Notes: generated by a model not told the origin, from the letters alone. A stretch of DNA of 64,000 nucleotides from Craspedostauros australis (GCA_026770025.1 JAMXDE010000039.1:372001-436000), one strand, 5' to 3'; positions 10,339 through 22,300 are shown, counted from the first letter of the stretch. Numbers and translations: made by a program.

Positions 10339-12118
10339 TTAACCATCCATCTTCCGGCATTCGGCAGCACGGGCGTGTCCCTCCAGGCCCTCCAAGCGTG
10401 CCATGACGATGCTGTCGTTGACCATGCCCTGCGACTTCTTGGCATCATCCACTCTCATCCAGGTGCGGATCCTCAGGAAGTTAAACACGCTCAGGCCACC
10501 CGTGTACCGTCCTGTGCCGCCGGTTGGCAACGTGTGGTTCGGACCAGCGCCGTAATCTCCCAGCACTTCCGCGGCATGCTCACCCACGAACAGTCCGCCG
10601 TAGTTCTTGCAAGTCTTGCCCACCTCCATGGCATTCTCGGTCTGGATCTCCAAATGCTCCGGCGCGATGGCGTCCGAAATTCGCACGCACTCCTCGACGC
10701 TGTCGCACTTGACGGCGAAGCTTTGCTTGAGCGCCTCCAAGGCGGTGGAGCGGTTGGGTTCGGGCAGGGCATCGATCTGCTGCTTGACCTCGGCATCGAT
10801 CTTGGCGATGAGATCGTCGTCCGTGCTGAGCAGGATGGCACGCGCCACGACGTCGTGTTCCGCTTGCGCGATGAGATCGGCCGCGACGACCTTGGCGTTG
10901 GCTGTGTAATCGCAGATGACCAGCACCTCCGATGGTCCCGCCAGCATGTCGATGCCGCATTTGCCGTTGACGATGGACTTGGCGGCCGTGACCCATTTGT
11001 TGCCAGGTCCGCAGATGACATCGCAGCGTGGGATTTCTGGTCCCAGATCGCTGGCAGCGATACCGTAGGCCATGGAACCGATGGCCTGCGCACCGCCGAC
11101 GCAGAGGAAGATGTCGACGCCGGAAATGTGCGCCGCGGCCATGGTGATTTTGGCCGGGTGGGGACTGGCCAAGACGACAGTCTCGCAACCTGCGGCGCGT
11201 GCTGTGACGGCCGTCATGATGACGGAGGATGGAAGCGGGTAGCGACCTCCTGGTGCGTAGCATCCGGCAGCTATTTGTGTAAATATATTTGAATGAAATT
11301 GATTTGAATGTTGGAATCGAAAGGAATGAAACGCAATGCAGTGATTGAGGCGGTTGTGAGCTGTTTGAGAAGAAGAATATACATAGCATTCTTCGTTCCG
11401 TCTTCGTCGCACAGCGCTTCATTCATCTTTTTCCACAACCAGCTCCGTACCCAACCAACCAACCAACCGACTAACTAACCAACCAACCAATCAACGACGA
11501 CGACAAATATCAGCAACAACTGCCAATACTCTCCACAAGCATGCATAGAGACGCATCCGAACGATGGCTCTCCCCGAACTCACCAGAACACGCGCTGACG
11601 GTGTGACCGGCCTTGCCGCCTGGAATATCAATCTCCATATCCGTGACGCTCTTGCGCTGCGCCTCCGCAAAGAGCTTGACGCGCCGGTGGATGTTGACCA
11701 ATGCCGTGCGCTCCGTTTCCGTCAACGCATCAAAGGCGTCCTTGCATTGGTCCTTCGTGACGGTGTAGGCATTGGCAGCGTCCTCTGGGATATCCCCGAG
11801 ACGCTTGGCGACGGTGAGGAGGTTGGAGGCAACGACCTGGTCCTCGGCATCTCCGACGAGCTCCGCCAGGATGGCCTTGGCCTGCTGGAAGGCGGTGGGG
11901 TCGACGGGGTCCTTGATCTCGAGGGAGACCTTGTCCTTGGTGACGCGGTTCAGGACCTGGCTGCCATCGCCCATATTGAACGTTGTTGATGCTGTTGTTG
12001 ATGGAAGTTTGGAGACGGAAAAGGACGTCGAAGGTCGGATGGAGCTTGAGATAAGCAGCAAGACGAGCAGCTGAACGTGTGTGAATATGATTGAAAAGAA
12101 TGCGGAGCTGCGATGCAT
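10339..12118 (-). CDS. Histidinol dehydrogenase, monofunctional, probably plastid-targeted
   Basis: Two exons (12118-11584 and 11270-10339) are joined across a 313-bp GTGAGT...AG intron, giving 488 aa. The join gives GHTVSACSAAGCYAPGGRYPLP, the expected continuous HisD sequence. The enzyme oxidises L-histidinol to histidine in two NAD-dependent, zinc-requiring steps, the last of the pathway. AGPSEVLVICDY and the catalytic Glu-His of APEHLEIQ (near residue 385) are present. The first 40 residues (FFSIIFTHVQLLVLLLISSS, then STSFSVSK) form a signal peptide followed by a Phe-containing transit start, suggesting plastid import. An internal Met (MGDGSQVLNRVTKDK) could start a shorter form. A free-standing HisD differs from the fungal HIS4 fusion and fits an algal host. 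Confidence 0.93.
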
Positions 12119-13142
12119 TCAGAGAGATGGAAGGGAGGGATGGCAATTGTCCTGTTGGAGGCGTTGTGTGGCAATGTCAGTAAATACCTCCGACCGCGGG
12201 TGTCGGATGTTGGGTGTCTGTCAACTGTATTCTCACACTTGGCGTGTTGGTGTGTTGTTGTGGCCGTCGCCGAGCCTGCCATCACCATTGTGGTGGTTCC
12301 CCTCTGTGTCTTGCCTCCAATCATTTTGCTCTTTCCACGGAGTCCAATCGTGGACCTTCATTCTTCGTGTTTGAGGAGTACACGTCAGCCAATACAGAGT
12401 ACCATTGTTGGTACTCCAAGAAATGGAACGCCAATATATAAATGACATGAGTATGGTCTGTCAACCAACCGTGCCTTTGTCCGCAAGAAGCTGAAACCAA
12501 CTTCTGTTCGCCGGAGTGGCGAAGTGGACTGGAATAATAAATGTGAAAGCACAAAGTGCCTCCACTCGACATGAATGATGTCACAATGCGACATGCGTAC
12601 CGGGGATCGTTAAGTGAATTTGCGCGCACTGGCATCACACTTAGAAGCCAAAAGAGTCAAACGGTCGTGCGATGTGGGTGGGAAGGCATCGCATTGTCGT
12701 GGTTTGAAACAAGACACACACAACCAGAAGACCAAAAAACTCAAGCGTGGAGTGGACGGAACACGACGAAAAAACACGGATTGCAGCCACAAGGAGAGAA
12801 ATTTAGCACGAAGGAGTGCAATGAAGCGTGGCGCTGCGGCCAGCACACGCGATGAATCCGATGCCGCACTGACAGCGCGCAGCCTGAAGTCCGCACCAAA
12901 CAGCAACCAAGAGAAAACTTCGAGTGACGGTGATTGCGTGGACGAAGACGCAAAACAAGGACTCTCCTGTCTGACATCCACCTCCCAGCTCTCTCTCTCT
13001 CTCTTTCTTGCTTCAATCCACTCTGCTGTGCTCTGCTCTATTCCAACCCGCGCTATCATCAGACGTCTGGTGATGCAACTGGTTGTACGAGTACTGGTAT
13101 TATACAACATAACAACAAGAAGCGCAGCTTGCGATCGGCACC
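12119..13142. promoter_or_regulatory. Divergent intergenic region (hisD and fluoride channel)
   Basis: The minus-strand hisD and plus-strand channel genes fire away from each other across about 1 kb, so both promoters lie here. A frame at 12614-13192 runs into the channel start in another frame and ends in CT-repeat-derived sequence; it has no recognisable domain and is left out. A short CT-rich tract lies around 12992-13010. Confidence 0.4.
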
Positions 13143-15875
13143 ATGGAGGACAACCTGAACATGGACATGGACCTGGACGGCGCCAACAATAGCGACAATA
13201 GCAACAATAGCAACAGCAGCAGCTCGGACAAGAACGAAAGCGCGATCATGAGCGGGTCCGAGAGGAGCATCGCGTCGTCTCCATCATCGAGGACGAGCAC
13301 CATGTCGGACCCTTTGCCTTGCAGCAGCTCCCAGCGCAGCCGACCGAAGCTACCGCCCAAGTCTCCAGCATCGATGTCAGCCTTCAGTCCGTCAGCGTTG
13401 CGAACTCATCAGCAGTCCCAATCGACACAATCGCCATCGCTGTCCTCCTCGTCATCGCCGGCATCGCCTTCAGCACAGCTGGTCACACCTGCTCCTGCAA
13501 CGCCCCCTCAGCTACTGCTACCATCGCAGCTGCTTCCGCCGTGCCAGATCAACTTTGGCAATCAGAACCACATCAGCCAAGGCAGCCATGGCATCCACAC
13601 CATCTGCAATTACGGACACCACATTGCATTCAGCAGCACACACGGCCAACACAGCCAACACAACCACGAAAGACCTCCCACCAGCAAGCAAGATGATGGC
13701 CAGGATGGCTACAACTGCAGCTACAACTACGACCACGACCTTTCGTATTCGGAACAAAGCCTCGAGTCCGGCGACGCAGCTGACAGCATCATCTCCGTTG
13801 ATCCCAACCCAGTGGAAAGGGCGTTTGCATGCGTGAGCGACGCTGGTCCCAACTGCGTTTCCAGCAGTGCACGCATCAGCACACCCACGAGTACCAGCAC
13901 GCCTATTGGCACACCCAACCGCGCAAAGAGAAAGATGACCATCGAAGGCGACAGCGCACAAACGCACAGAAGAGATTCGTCCCGGGGCAGCATCTTCAAC
14001 ACTACCAACCACAGCGATAACAGCAGCAGCGATAACAACAGCACCAGCAGCAACAACAGCAGTACCAACAGTACCAACAACAACAATGGCATTGTCAGCG
14101 CAAGCTACGTCTCTCCGTTGGGAGGAGTGGGGGTGGACCGCCTGTATGACAACGAGTCGCTCCTGCACGGAGACCTGTCTCTGCAGGTCGAGATCGGTTT
14201 CAACCAGGAGGTGGGCCGCGAGGCTCCCAAATTGCCGCCATGCTTTCAATCGCCGGCGCTCTCGGTTCGATCCGCCCCATCCCCCATCCACGCGGCCGTG
14301 CCTTTCGTCCGATCCCGCAGCCTGTCCCGCAGGCAGAACCGAACATCGCGCTCCGTCTCTCGACATCGCTTCCATTCCGAAGCATCAGACATCAGCAGCG
14401 CCCTTCAGCAGCGCAACCTCACCGGCTTGACGGAAGGCTCCGAAGGCTCACGCCACGATCTCGAGGCACCCGATCTGGGACAGACGAGTGACGACTTCGC
14501 CAGCGCGATCATCAGCATCAACACCACTCCAAACGCCAACGCCAACGCCATCGACAACGGCGTGGAAACCAACGCTTCGCAGACAAAACGGACGTTGCAA
14601 CAGATGTGGCACCTTGGAACCTTCGGCGTCCTCGGCTCCATCACGCGAGAGTTCAGCGTCCGCTTCTTCGGCATGGACTGCGAGATCAAAGGGACCGCAG
14701 GCGCGATCCACGACTTCCTCACACCGCTTTCGTCGCAGATATGTATCACGGCCGGCGGCAGGACCTTGCAAACGGGAGGCGCGCTATTCCGCGATCTGCC
14801 ATCCAACATCGTTGGCTGCTTCTTGCTCGGGTTGATCACACCGAGCTCCATCGCGCAGGGCGATCTCCCATTGCCATGGATCGGCAACGATAACCCTCTA
14901 CAGTACGACCAGCTGCTACAAACCGCGCTCGGGGTGGGATTCTGCGGCTGTCTCACCAGCTTCGCCTCGTGGAATTCGCAGATGGTCGCCATGCTGGATG
15001 GGACCGACTGCGTCTTGGGCTCACAGATACCGACGGCCATCTTCGGTTACCTCCTGGGTGTCATGGCATCCATCTCGGCCTTCCACTTCGGTTCCCACAT
15101 GAATGCCAAGGCCAACTCCAACTGGCAGACATCCATCCCCTTCGGTCGCAACGCCTTCAGCCAGGTCTCCAAAGTCTCCAGACTATCATCCCACAAGAGC
15201 CGTTCGTATGGTTCCCTCCACGCAGGACAGACACCAACACCATCGGATCGATGGTTCGCCATGCCTTTCTCGTTCTCGAGGAAGGGACCCACGGACGGTC
15301 AATCGAAGGACGACATGCGTTCCCCATCCGGCATCTCCGCAGCGTCTTCACCATCCTCGCGATCGTGCAACAGGACGAACGTCATCTTGCGATGGGGCTG
15401 CGGCTCCTCGACAACCTGGCTCAAGGTCGTTGCGTGCTTCGCAGTCGTACTACTTTTGTCGACCTTCGCATTCGTGGGATACACACAGCACGTCAAATTT
15501 TACCGGGATTCGTTTTACGTCGTTCTCCTCACACCGATGGGCGTCATCGCGCGATGGTCCCTTTCCAAGATCAACAACAACGCCACGACGTCATGGTTCC
15601 CACTCGGCACCTTCGTTGCCAACGCGCTGGCCTCGTGCATCTCCATCTCGTGCGCCGCCTACTCCGACCGGTACGGCGATTTCCCCCTCTGCTTCGCCAT
15701 CCAGGTCGGTCTGGCAGGCAGCCTGTCCACCGTATCCACCTTTGTCAAGGAGATCGCCATCATCTCGCGAGGCACCCACGGCACACTGCGAGCTACATTC
15801 TACGCCGCCATCACCATCGTCATGTGCATGGCCTTGTCGTTGTCCATTTACAGTCCCATCGTGCGCCATTTGTAA
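13143..15875 (+). CDS. Two-domain CrcB/FEX-type fluoride channel with a long disordered N-terminus
   Basis: This is an intronless frame of 910 aa. The ATG sits in a strong context (CACCATGG). Residues 1 to about 485 are low complexity: Asn/Ser runs, Pro/Ser/Gln tracts, no membrane segments, probably cytosolic. Domain 1 starts near residue 487 (GTFGVLGSITREF) and includes GVGFCGCLTSFASW (near 600). Domain 2 (about 790-905) has MGVIARWSLSK, PLGTFVANALAS and GLAGSLSTVSTFVKE. These match the CrcB pattern of an Asn-containing helix and a Gly/Ser/Thr/Phe-rich helix break. In yeast FEX the two halves form one dual-topology-like channel exporting fluoride across the plasma membrane. The N-terminal extension makes the protein more than twice the usual FEX length. 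The linker between domains (about 660-780) is also Ser/Arg-rich, hinting at phospho-regulation (inference). Confidence 0.85.
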   Translation: MEDNLNMDMDLDGANNSDNSNNSNSSSSDKNESAIMSGSERSIASSPSSRTSTMSDPLPCSSSQRSRPKLPPKSPASMSAFSPSALRTHQQSQSTQSPSLSSSSSPASPSAQLVTPAPATPPQLLLPSQLLPPCQINFGNQNHISQGSHGIHTICNYGHHIAFSSTHGQHSQHNHERPPTSKQDDGQDGYNCSYNYDHDLSYSEQSLESGDAADSIISVDPNPVERAFACVSDAGPNCVSSSARISTPTSTSTPIGTPNRAKRKMTIEGDSAQTHRRDSSRGSIFNTTNHSDNSSSDNNSTSSNNSSTNSTNNNNGIVSASYVSPLGGVGVDRLYDNESLLHGDLSLQVEIGFNQEVGREAPKLPPCFQSPALSVRSAPSPIHAAVPFVRSRSLSRRQNRTSRSVSRHRFHSEASDISSALQQRNLTGLTEGSEGSRHDLEAPDLGQTSDDFASAIISINTTPNANANAIDNGVETNASQTKRTLQQMWHLGTFGVLGSITREFSVRFFGMDCEIKGTAGAIHDFLTPLSSQICITAGGRTLQTGGALFRDLPSNIVGCFLLGLITPSSIAQGDLPLPWIGNDNPLQYDQLLQTALGVGFCGCLTSFASWNSQMVAMLDGTDCVLGSQIPTAIFGYLLGVMASISAFHFGSHMNAKANSNWQTSIPFGRNAFSQVSKVSRLSSHKSRSYGSLHAGQTPTPSDRWFAMPFSFSRKGPTDGQSKDDMRSPSGISAASSPSSRSCNRTNVILRWGCGSSTTWLKVVACFAVVLLLSTFAFVGYTQHVKFYRDSFYVVLLTPMGVIARWSLSKINNNATTSWFPLGTFVANALASCISISCAAYSDRYGDFPLCFAIQVGLAGSLSTVSTFVKEIAIISRGTHGTLRATFYAAITIVMCMALSLSIYSPIVRHL

Positions 15876-16219
15876 TCGCGAGTGAGTTTGGTCATCAGCT
15901 ATTAACTGAAACTGACAACGTTAAGCAATATCTCATGTCGTCTAGTTCATGAAGGGATAAGACCCCGGTGAGCGAAAAGGTTACACCCAAGTTGGCGTCG
16001 CATCTGCGATCCTGCTATAACCTTTATGAGGTCTTAAAGTGTACTTTCTGTAGATACATGACCCTGATGCAGATAAACCCATAAGTGGCCATCGAGAGCC
16101 GTTAAAGACGTTAAATCACGTTTTAGCGTATAAACCACCCACCCATAGAATAAAGTGAGAAACTAACTATGGTGTCAGTCTGGGATTCCAGATCGGGGTA
16201 GTTGAAAAGATATGGATGC
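15876..16219. repeat. 3' flank of the fluoride channel with a diverged dispersed repeat
   Basis: The stretch about 16040-16140 resembles, in reverse complement, 41360-41480. Shared blocks include GCAGATAAACC, CCATCGAGAG and TATAAACCAC in the same order. This suggests a diverged copy of the outer part of a transposon end. The TTAA preceding the inverted repeat is at 16220-16223. Confidence 0.4.
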
Positions 16220-16223
16220 TTAA

Positions 16224-16376
16224 GACCCACGTCAGCCAATGACCGTACGACCACGGCAGGATTTTGAAAAAATGGGCTCCTATAGAGACGACAATTCAAC
16301 CATGTATAATTTAACACATTGGTAATAAGGGAAAGGTGCTAGACAGTGAGTCCGGGCCTTGGTTATAAAGTTATGA
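16224..16376 (+). repeat. Left terminal inverted repeat of a TTAA-flanked element
   Basis: It begins GACCCACGTCAGCCAATGAC immediately after TTAA (16220-16223). Its reverse complement matches 28651-28803 over 153 bp with 14 mismatches by eye (about 91%). The outer 70 bp are nearly perfect and the inner part more diverged. The terminal GACCCAC is shared with the 28980-33572 transposon. Confidence 0.8.
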
Positions 16377-18264
16377 GGTGATGAAAATGGCCAAGCTATC
16401 TCTAATAGGGCCTTTGTGAGTGCGTTTTTCGCGTCGTTCCTCGTGTTGCGAGTTTTCGTCAATGAGACTGATTCGGTACATTTCTGGTTGGTTCACACAT
16501 CCGAGACCCTCTCGACCTCGATTTTGGGCCAAACATTCGTGAATGAAACGTACTCACGGGCAGACGACACAATTTCACGACACACTCAACGTGGTTGACA
16601 CAAAGCAGCCACCGTGCACAACTGCTCCAAGTGCTTCAGCTGCTCTTCCAACGCTCATCTTTGTTTCGGTTGGCTCAATATAGTGCATGGAGGAGGAATA
16701 ACCGCTCCTGCACGAGTGGTGGCCCAGTCCATGCCCCACTCAAAGAGCACGGCGATGATGGAGAGTGGCGTTGGCATCATCACCCCAGTGGATGACCCTG
16801 TTGGACTGTTGGGAATGCCCTTGTTCACATTGTACGATCCCAGTGGTTCAATCCAACCCTTGTTGAAGAAACTGTCTCCGGTATCTGAAGTGGATCATTT
16901 TTGAAGCATACAATGAGATGCAGTCTGCTGGATTGAAGTGAGTGTGCTGGGGAAGAAGCAATCGCGGAGCCCATCCGGTCGTCATCAATCCAAAGCGAGA
17001 GTGATCATTTCGAATATCGGCTCGCGCAACTCCCAAAACGTCCTTCTTCATGTATGGCAAAATTGTACGTAATTTGTACTACTGATCGATGTGAACGTTT
17101 CAATTTCAAATTTTAAATTTCCAGATTGTTCTCATCTTTTGTCATTGACATTCGTCATACGTCACTATCAAATTGTGTTGTCCAATCATTTCGTCTCATC
17201 ATCATGACGTGTGCACACGTACATACGGACAGACAGTGTTTTGTTCCCGCAAAGCCTCAAAACCAAACAAATCCAACACATCGTTTGGCGAGAGGTGTTG
17301 AGTGCACCAACACATTCGCCCCAATAACACCGTTAGCAACAGATATAAGAAAAACAAACGCAATTACGTCCACCACAGCAAGTCAACCAGGGGCGCAGGT
17401 CAACATTGTCACCAACAACGACGCCATTGTGGCCATCGACCATATGCTCAATGTGTGCTGAGTAGAGGAACACTGTGCAGTTTGGTATTGACAGCGTTGT
17501 CAACGACCATGAGACACTGTCATGGCATGAACACACCAATGAAGCCATCCACCAAACTACTCCACTAACGCATGCCACAGCATCATCAGCGGGCTTCTCT
17601 TCTCAAGTGGCCTATCGCCGCAATACATGCAATGCTGTGTGGCATTCCATGTATTTGAAGAAGCGACTATGGCACTCGCCTGTTGCCACATGCCACATGA
17701 GGCCTACCATGGTAGAGTTCCGATCTTGTACACCTACGGGCTCTTGGCTCCAGGATGTTTGCGCGCAAACCTGGACAGCCAAGGGCAAAGCTGCATCGGC
17801 ACTCCCGTGATGGCGTTTCCCTGGGATACACTGCTACAGCGTCCAACATTGAGTAGAACGACGTATCCACGGGCCAAGTGAAAACAACGGCCCATTTCAC
17901 CATTGACAAGGCTCACTACAACGCTCAGAAGCGATCGCCAGGGCCGCAGCTCCTGTACAACCTTGTCCTTCAGGAACATCAACCCGATGCAGTTGCCATC
18001 CCGGCTGTGCTTCCTATCCTGCAACGCGAGCTCCATCCCGTGACTGCGTCAAGATTGCAGCGCGCATGCCTTTGCCACTTGGAGAGCTTGCGAACATCCC
18101 CACGCATGCGTCAGCGGCCATCCTGCATACGACTGTCCCTTCTGATCCAGATTCAGTCCTGGGGTCCATTTCATCGGTGATCCGTTCGGCGCGAGTTTCC
18201 AATGCATCGTGTCCCTTTCCGGGAGCAATGACACCCTTGGGCTTGACCTCGAGATGGACAACAT
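16377..18264. other. Unrecognised interior sequence of the TTAA-flanked region
   Basis: Short frames occur on both strands (for example 16614-16904 on +, 17734-18036 and 18014-18304 on -). I see no conserved motif in them. It is plausibly the remnant interior of the enclosing DNA element or an unrelated older insertion. Confidence 0.3.
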
Positions 18265-18829
18265 TGTTGGAATGTGTGTACTCGGATGTGTATGCATCAG
18301 TCACACTTGCGTGCCATCAAGAATATTTGGTGGCAGAATCACGACCCAAAACTAATGACGTCACAACGATACCACCACGATACCACAAGGATACTACGAT
18401 ACTACAATACCAGGATATCGCGATACCAGCGGATACCACAGTATCCAACACATGTGGCATCACCTCAAGGCCTTACCTACCAGGTCTACAGAGAATGAAA
18501 TATGTTTTAAATAATCCATCAGATTCCATCAATCATCAGATTCAACAAAACCCGAGAACGAAACAACGACGAGAAAACGAGAGAGAAACAACAACACAAA
18601 AATCAAGTCAACATCAACAAGCAACAGGAGAGCAATGTGCATGGAGGTGCAAGAGTATTGCACCAGCAATGAGAGCAAGGAAGAGATGGATCAAGAGAGC
18701 ATCTTGATCATCTCATTCCGCACACTCGCTCATCAACAATCGATAACAGTAACAGTAACAAGTAACGGAAACACTTTCAGCAAAGAGTGTTGACTACTAC
18801 CGATTCTCCGTGTGCAGAGCCTTCCAACA
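18265..18829 (+). mobile_element. Solo LTR, same family as the LTR at 62167-62738
   Basis: It opens TGTTGGAATGTGTGTACTCGG and ends CCTTCCAACA. It aligns along its whole length with 62167-62738, including the GATACCACGATACC-like repeats, ACATCAACAAGCAAC and GAGTGTTGACTACTACCG blocks. No coding sequence follows. The 5-bp flanks (AACAT and CACTC) do not match, so the target duplication is lost or one boundary recombined. Confidence 0.85.
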
Positions 18830-19396
18830 CACTCTCTCTCCATGTTATCACTGCGCGATACTCTGTATTCGATACGTACTCAATCGTCCTGTCTCATATT
18901 GACCTACTACTTCATGCGGAGTTTTCAATGTCTTGCTTGAACTCCTCCTTTACATATCCATGATCTCCATGACGCCACAGTAATAGAATCTTTGGATTCT
19001 GTTCTGATGTGGAGTCAGCTGTTGATGTGGGGACACATGACATCGTGTCAGTGCCAGCTGTCGTTCCATGCTCCTTCACATTCCATATTCCGTTGATGAT
19101 GTAGATGGGAGGCAAAGGTATTGTCATTTTGGGTATAGTTGTGAAATATTTTGACCTGGACTTGATGTCACTTGTTTCTGTCGAATGGATGGACAGACCA
19201 AATATCTGATGCTCTCAGATAATGTTGTTCACCCATTGCCTTCCGAAATGGTGAACACATTGGCGCGCGTGAATTCGTGATGTGATTCACTCAATCACGC
19301 TTCATTGATGACACGAATGTTAGCGCCGTTTGCACAGAGAGTACAAGAGAACAATGGGTGAGTAATGCACATACACCTATGCACATTCCGACACAC
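18830..19396 (+). mobile_element. Diverged, partial LTR related to the 46187-46983 family
   Basis: Blocks in the same order as the intact LTRs can be picked out: a CT run, GATACTCTGTATTCGATACGTACTC, TACATATCCATGATCTCCATGA, GATGGATGGACAGACCA, GACACGAATGT, and GAACAATGGGTGAGTAATGCACATACACC near the end. The beginning is missing, replaced by the adjacent solo LTR. Divergence is high, so it is an old copy. Confidence 0.6.
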
Positions 19397-19623
19397 AAAC
19401 AACACGAAAACAAAGACGCGAAAGACTACTCTTTCCCATTCAGTGATGGAGGTGATTGTGCACGTCATGTTAGAATAACAAAGATAGCAGTTGGCAAACA
19501 ATCCAGATCTATTATGCAGAAAAGCATAGTCCGCGTGACCCTTCCACCGAGAAGACGTATGTAGGACCAGTACTAAAAAATTTACGTAGAACGTGTACAA
19601 TCACTACCAGAACAAAAACACTG
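19397..19623. other. Unassigned spacer before the LINE
   Basis: A short stretch of no recognised content. It could include the 5' UTR of the following LINE, but no boundary or target duplication can be fixed. Confidence 0.3.
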
Positions 19624-21972
19624 ATGATGGTGCGCACCGACGCAACAAACAGCTCTGGCAGAGCCAACCCAAAGCCATCCCGCACCCAGCAAAGGGCATC
19701 GGGACGACCAGGAAGAGGAGGCCGTCACAATGGTGACAACGACGGCGGAGGGCGAGGAAGAGGGGGTCGGAAACAGGCCCGGGAAGGAGCACGAAAGAAA
19801 GCGGCGAAAAACACCACCAACACGGGCGGCAGCGGATGGATTTGGAGCCATGACCATGAGAAATCTTGGGGTGACATCCTCCATGAGCGCAATTTGTTGA
19901 CGCGAAACGCTGAACCCTTCACAACGGCCACAGGGGCGGAAGGCGCACTCGACGAAACCATCGCGCACACCAAAGCGAATACCGTGGATGGCGACACCGG
20001 AAAACGCTGGAGGAGTGGACGGACGTGTTTCAACAAGCATACGACAACAAGTTGCAACCTGACCAGAATATTAATCTGGTGGAGCTCATGATCTGGTTGG
20101 TGGCAACACCCAACATCTTTCCCAACATGTGGAACGCAGGGCGGATCAAAGCCACACATGAGACGTCGGCGTGGATTGCGGCAAGGATCGTTTTCATGCA
20201 CTCCAAAGGCATCGAATTCGAAGACGAAGAGGAAACCACCACTTCCCCGAACCCAAAGAAGAAGAAGAAGCCACGCAAACCAAAACGCAAGGTGGTTGCA
20301 TTCCCGCGGAAGACGGCAAGGCAAGCCAATCTACCAAGTGTGAACAATGTGTTGAGTGACTTCAACAAAACCTTCTTCGATGTACGGCTTCCCATGGTCA
20401 GGGAATCCAATGATCCCATTATTAACCAAGTCATCGCAAGCCTCAATGAAGTCAGAGCGTTCATCTTCCGGGCCGATTCGAAGGCTCGGGTCGTTGCGTG
20501 GCGACGAAGCAAGGAGATGAAACCATGGACGGCATCCGACGTGCCCTGGACCTCTCGCGAGACTGTCAAGCAGTTCGTAGAGAGCTTGTACGCACGTACG
20601 GGCTTCAACACGTACACAAGGATCTGGGTCGCACACAAGGCGGAGGCAGAAGTTTTCGAAGACGACGGTACACTTCGAGCATCGGCCATATCGTTCTCCA
20701 AGTTGGAAATCCAAGAGCACAACATTGTAACAGCAGGCTGGTTGTTCGGCAGTCACAGCACCACCAACAACAACGACCTGGCTAATGCCATCAACGAGGC
20801 GGAGGTTGTGAAAGGCAAATTTGCGGTGCAGTTGCGAATGAAGGAGATCCAGCTGGTCAGCAAAAGGAATCGACCAAAAGACACTAGCAACTTCAGAAAC
20901 CGTCCTAGAGCCACGCATGTGATGAGTGGGGAATCGAAAACCCACATGTGCAGGGTGGCAATGAAGGAACTCTTCAACAACCGCTCGGATACGGTCCGGG
21001 TGCTGGGAAAACAGATGAGGTTTTTGCCAGACACGTTGGACATGAGGTTCGAACATCCTCCATCGGAGCTCACGAACTTGAGCAAGATGGCAGCACACCA
21101 GCAAGAATTCAAAAAGGTGATGAAGGTTCAAGGGGTTCACTCTATCCTACAGTTGGACGTCAAGATTCCGATCTGGAGGCTGACCCTACGCGACGTGGTC
21201 ATGAACCTTAGGTCTTTCGAGGATCCGGACTACACCCTGTTCGTCTCAGTGGATACCGACAGAAACGATTGGACCCAGACGAACGTTGTGTTTCATCTGA
21301 AGCAACGAGTGGAGGCACACGAACTGATTTCGAAGCTACCTTCTTTTGCTACAAGAAATTGGACTTCCGCTGCCAGGGATGGTTTACTCCATATGCGTGG
21401 TCACAGAATGAGCACTACGAGGTGGATTGGGAGTCTGGATTGGTCCTCAGCCGGGAAGAACAAGAGATGGGGCAGATGGTGCAAGCCGGCCCTAAGTTCT
21501 TGAACCTTGATGAACAAGAGGCGATGGGCATGTCTCCCGCGGAGATGGGATGGGAAGGGTACGTGGACGATCAAGGCAATATGAAGCCGATACCGTTGCT
21601 CCAGTTCGACGTGGAGTTGATCACAAACCCAAAAACCCAGAACGGGGACAATTACACCCAGTGGGTACATTCGCCACGGCATCCCCTGCTCAGCAAGCCA
21701 GCCACGTGGCGCACGCAATTGCGAACGCAGCCTCAAACAAGGCTGACAATCCGGAGGCATTCGCGTTGGATCCGAGAGCCAAAGTGGACTTTGATGTGGA
21801 CCATCCAGCAACCATCGCGGAGAAGGATGAAGAAGACGAGGAAGATGAAGATGATAGCTCAAACAGCACCGGGACGGACTCCAACGAGGCAGCCGTCGAC
21901 GACATGGTCGTCAACATGGACACAAGCTCCAAAAAATCCGACAGTGGTGATAGGGCCACAGTCCACGCATAA
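19624..21972 (+). pseudogene. LINE ORF1 (gag-like), frameshifted
   Basis: Coding potential runs through three frames: an Arg/Gly-rich start (19624-20091), a long middle part (20025 to about 21330) with a Lys/Arg-rich patch (KKKKKPRKPKRK), then about 21300-21720 and 21690-21972 in other frames, ending in an Asp/Glu-rich tail. The basic N-terminus suits RNA binding. No zinc knuckle or RRM is evident. At least three frameshifts would be needed to join it, so it is dead. Assignment as ORF1 rests on position ahead of an endonuclease/RT ORF on the same strand. Confidence 0.6.
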
Positions 21973-22129
21973 TCGCAAGAATGCCAAAGGACCAGCTACG
22001 CGCAAGCAATCGGCTGAGTCCGAGGACTCAGGCAGGATAAAGAGAGTCCAGGAAAGAGGAGGAGTGTGAGACAAGAGGAGACGACGTACCATAGTCAACA
22101 AAAAAAGGAGGAGGAGGAAGACCGATTAG

Positions 22130-22300
22130 TTTGCCAGCAACAACACTTTCAGTGCAACAACGACAACAACGACGACAACAACACGACAACAACAACGGCA
22201 ACAACAACGACTACGATAAAATAGTACCAAAACAACGACAACAACAACGATAACAACAACAACGACGACGACGAGACGACGGAAACGGCGAATACGTCGA
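22130..22300 (+). repeat. CAA/ACG-rich low-complexity spacer between LINE ORFs
   Basis: A run of CAACAA, ACGACA and GACGACGACG units lies between ORF1 and ORF2. It is purine-adenine rich on the + strand and could be an unstructured inter-ORF leader of the LINE transcript. Confidence 0.7.

Noticed and set aside
12614-13192. 192-codon + strand frame ahead of the fluoride channel
   Set aside because: It overlaps the channel start in another frame, ends in CT-repeat-derived residues and has no motif.
13518-14375. 285-codon antisense frame within the fluoride-channel gene
   Set aside because: It mirrors low-complexity Ser/Asn codons on the other strand; Val/Ala-rich shadow translation.
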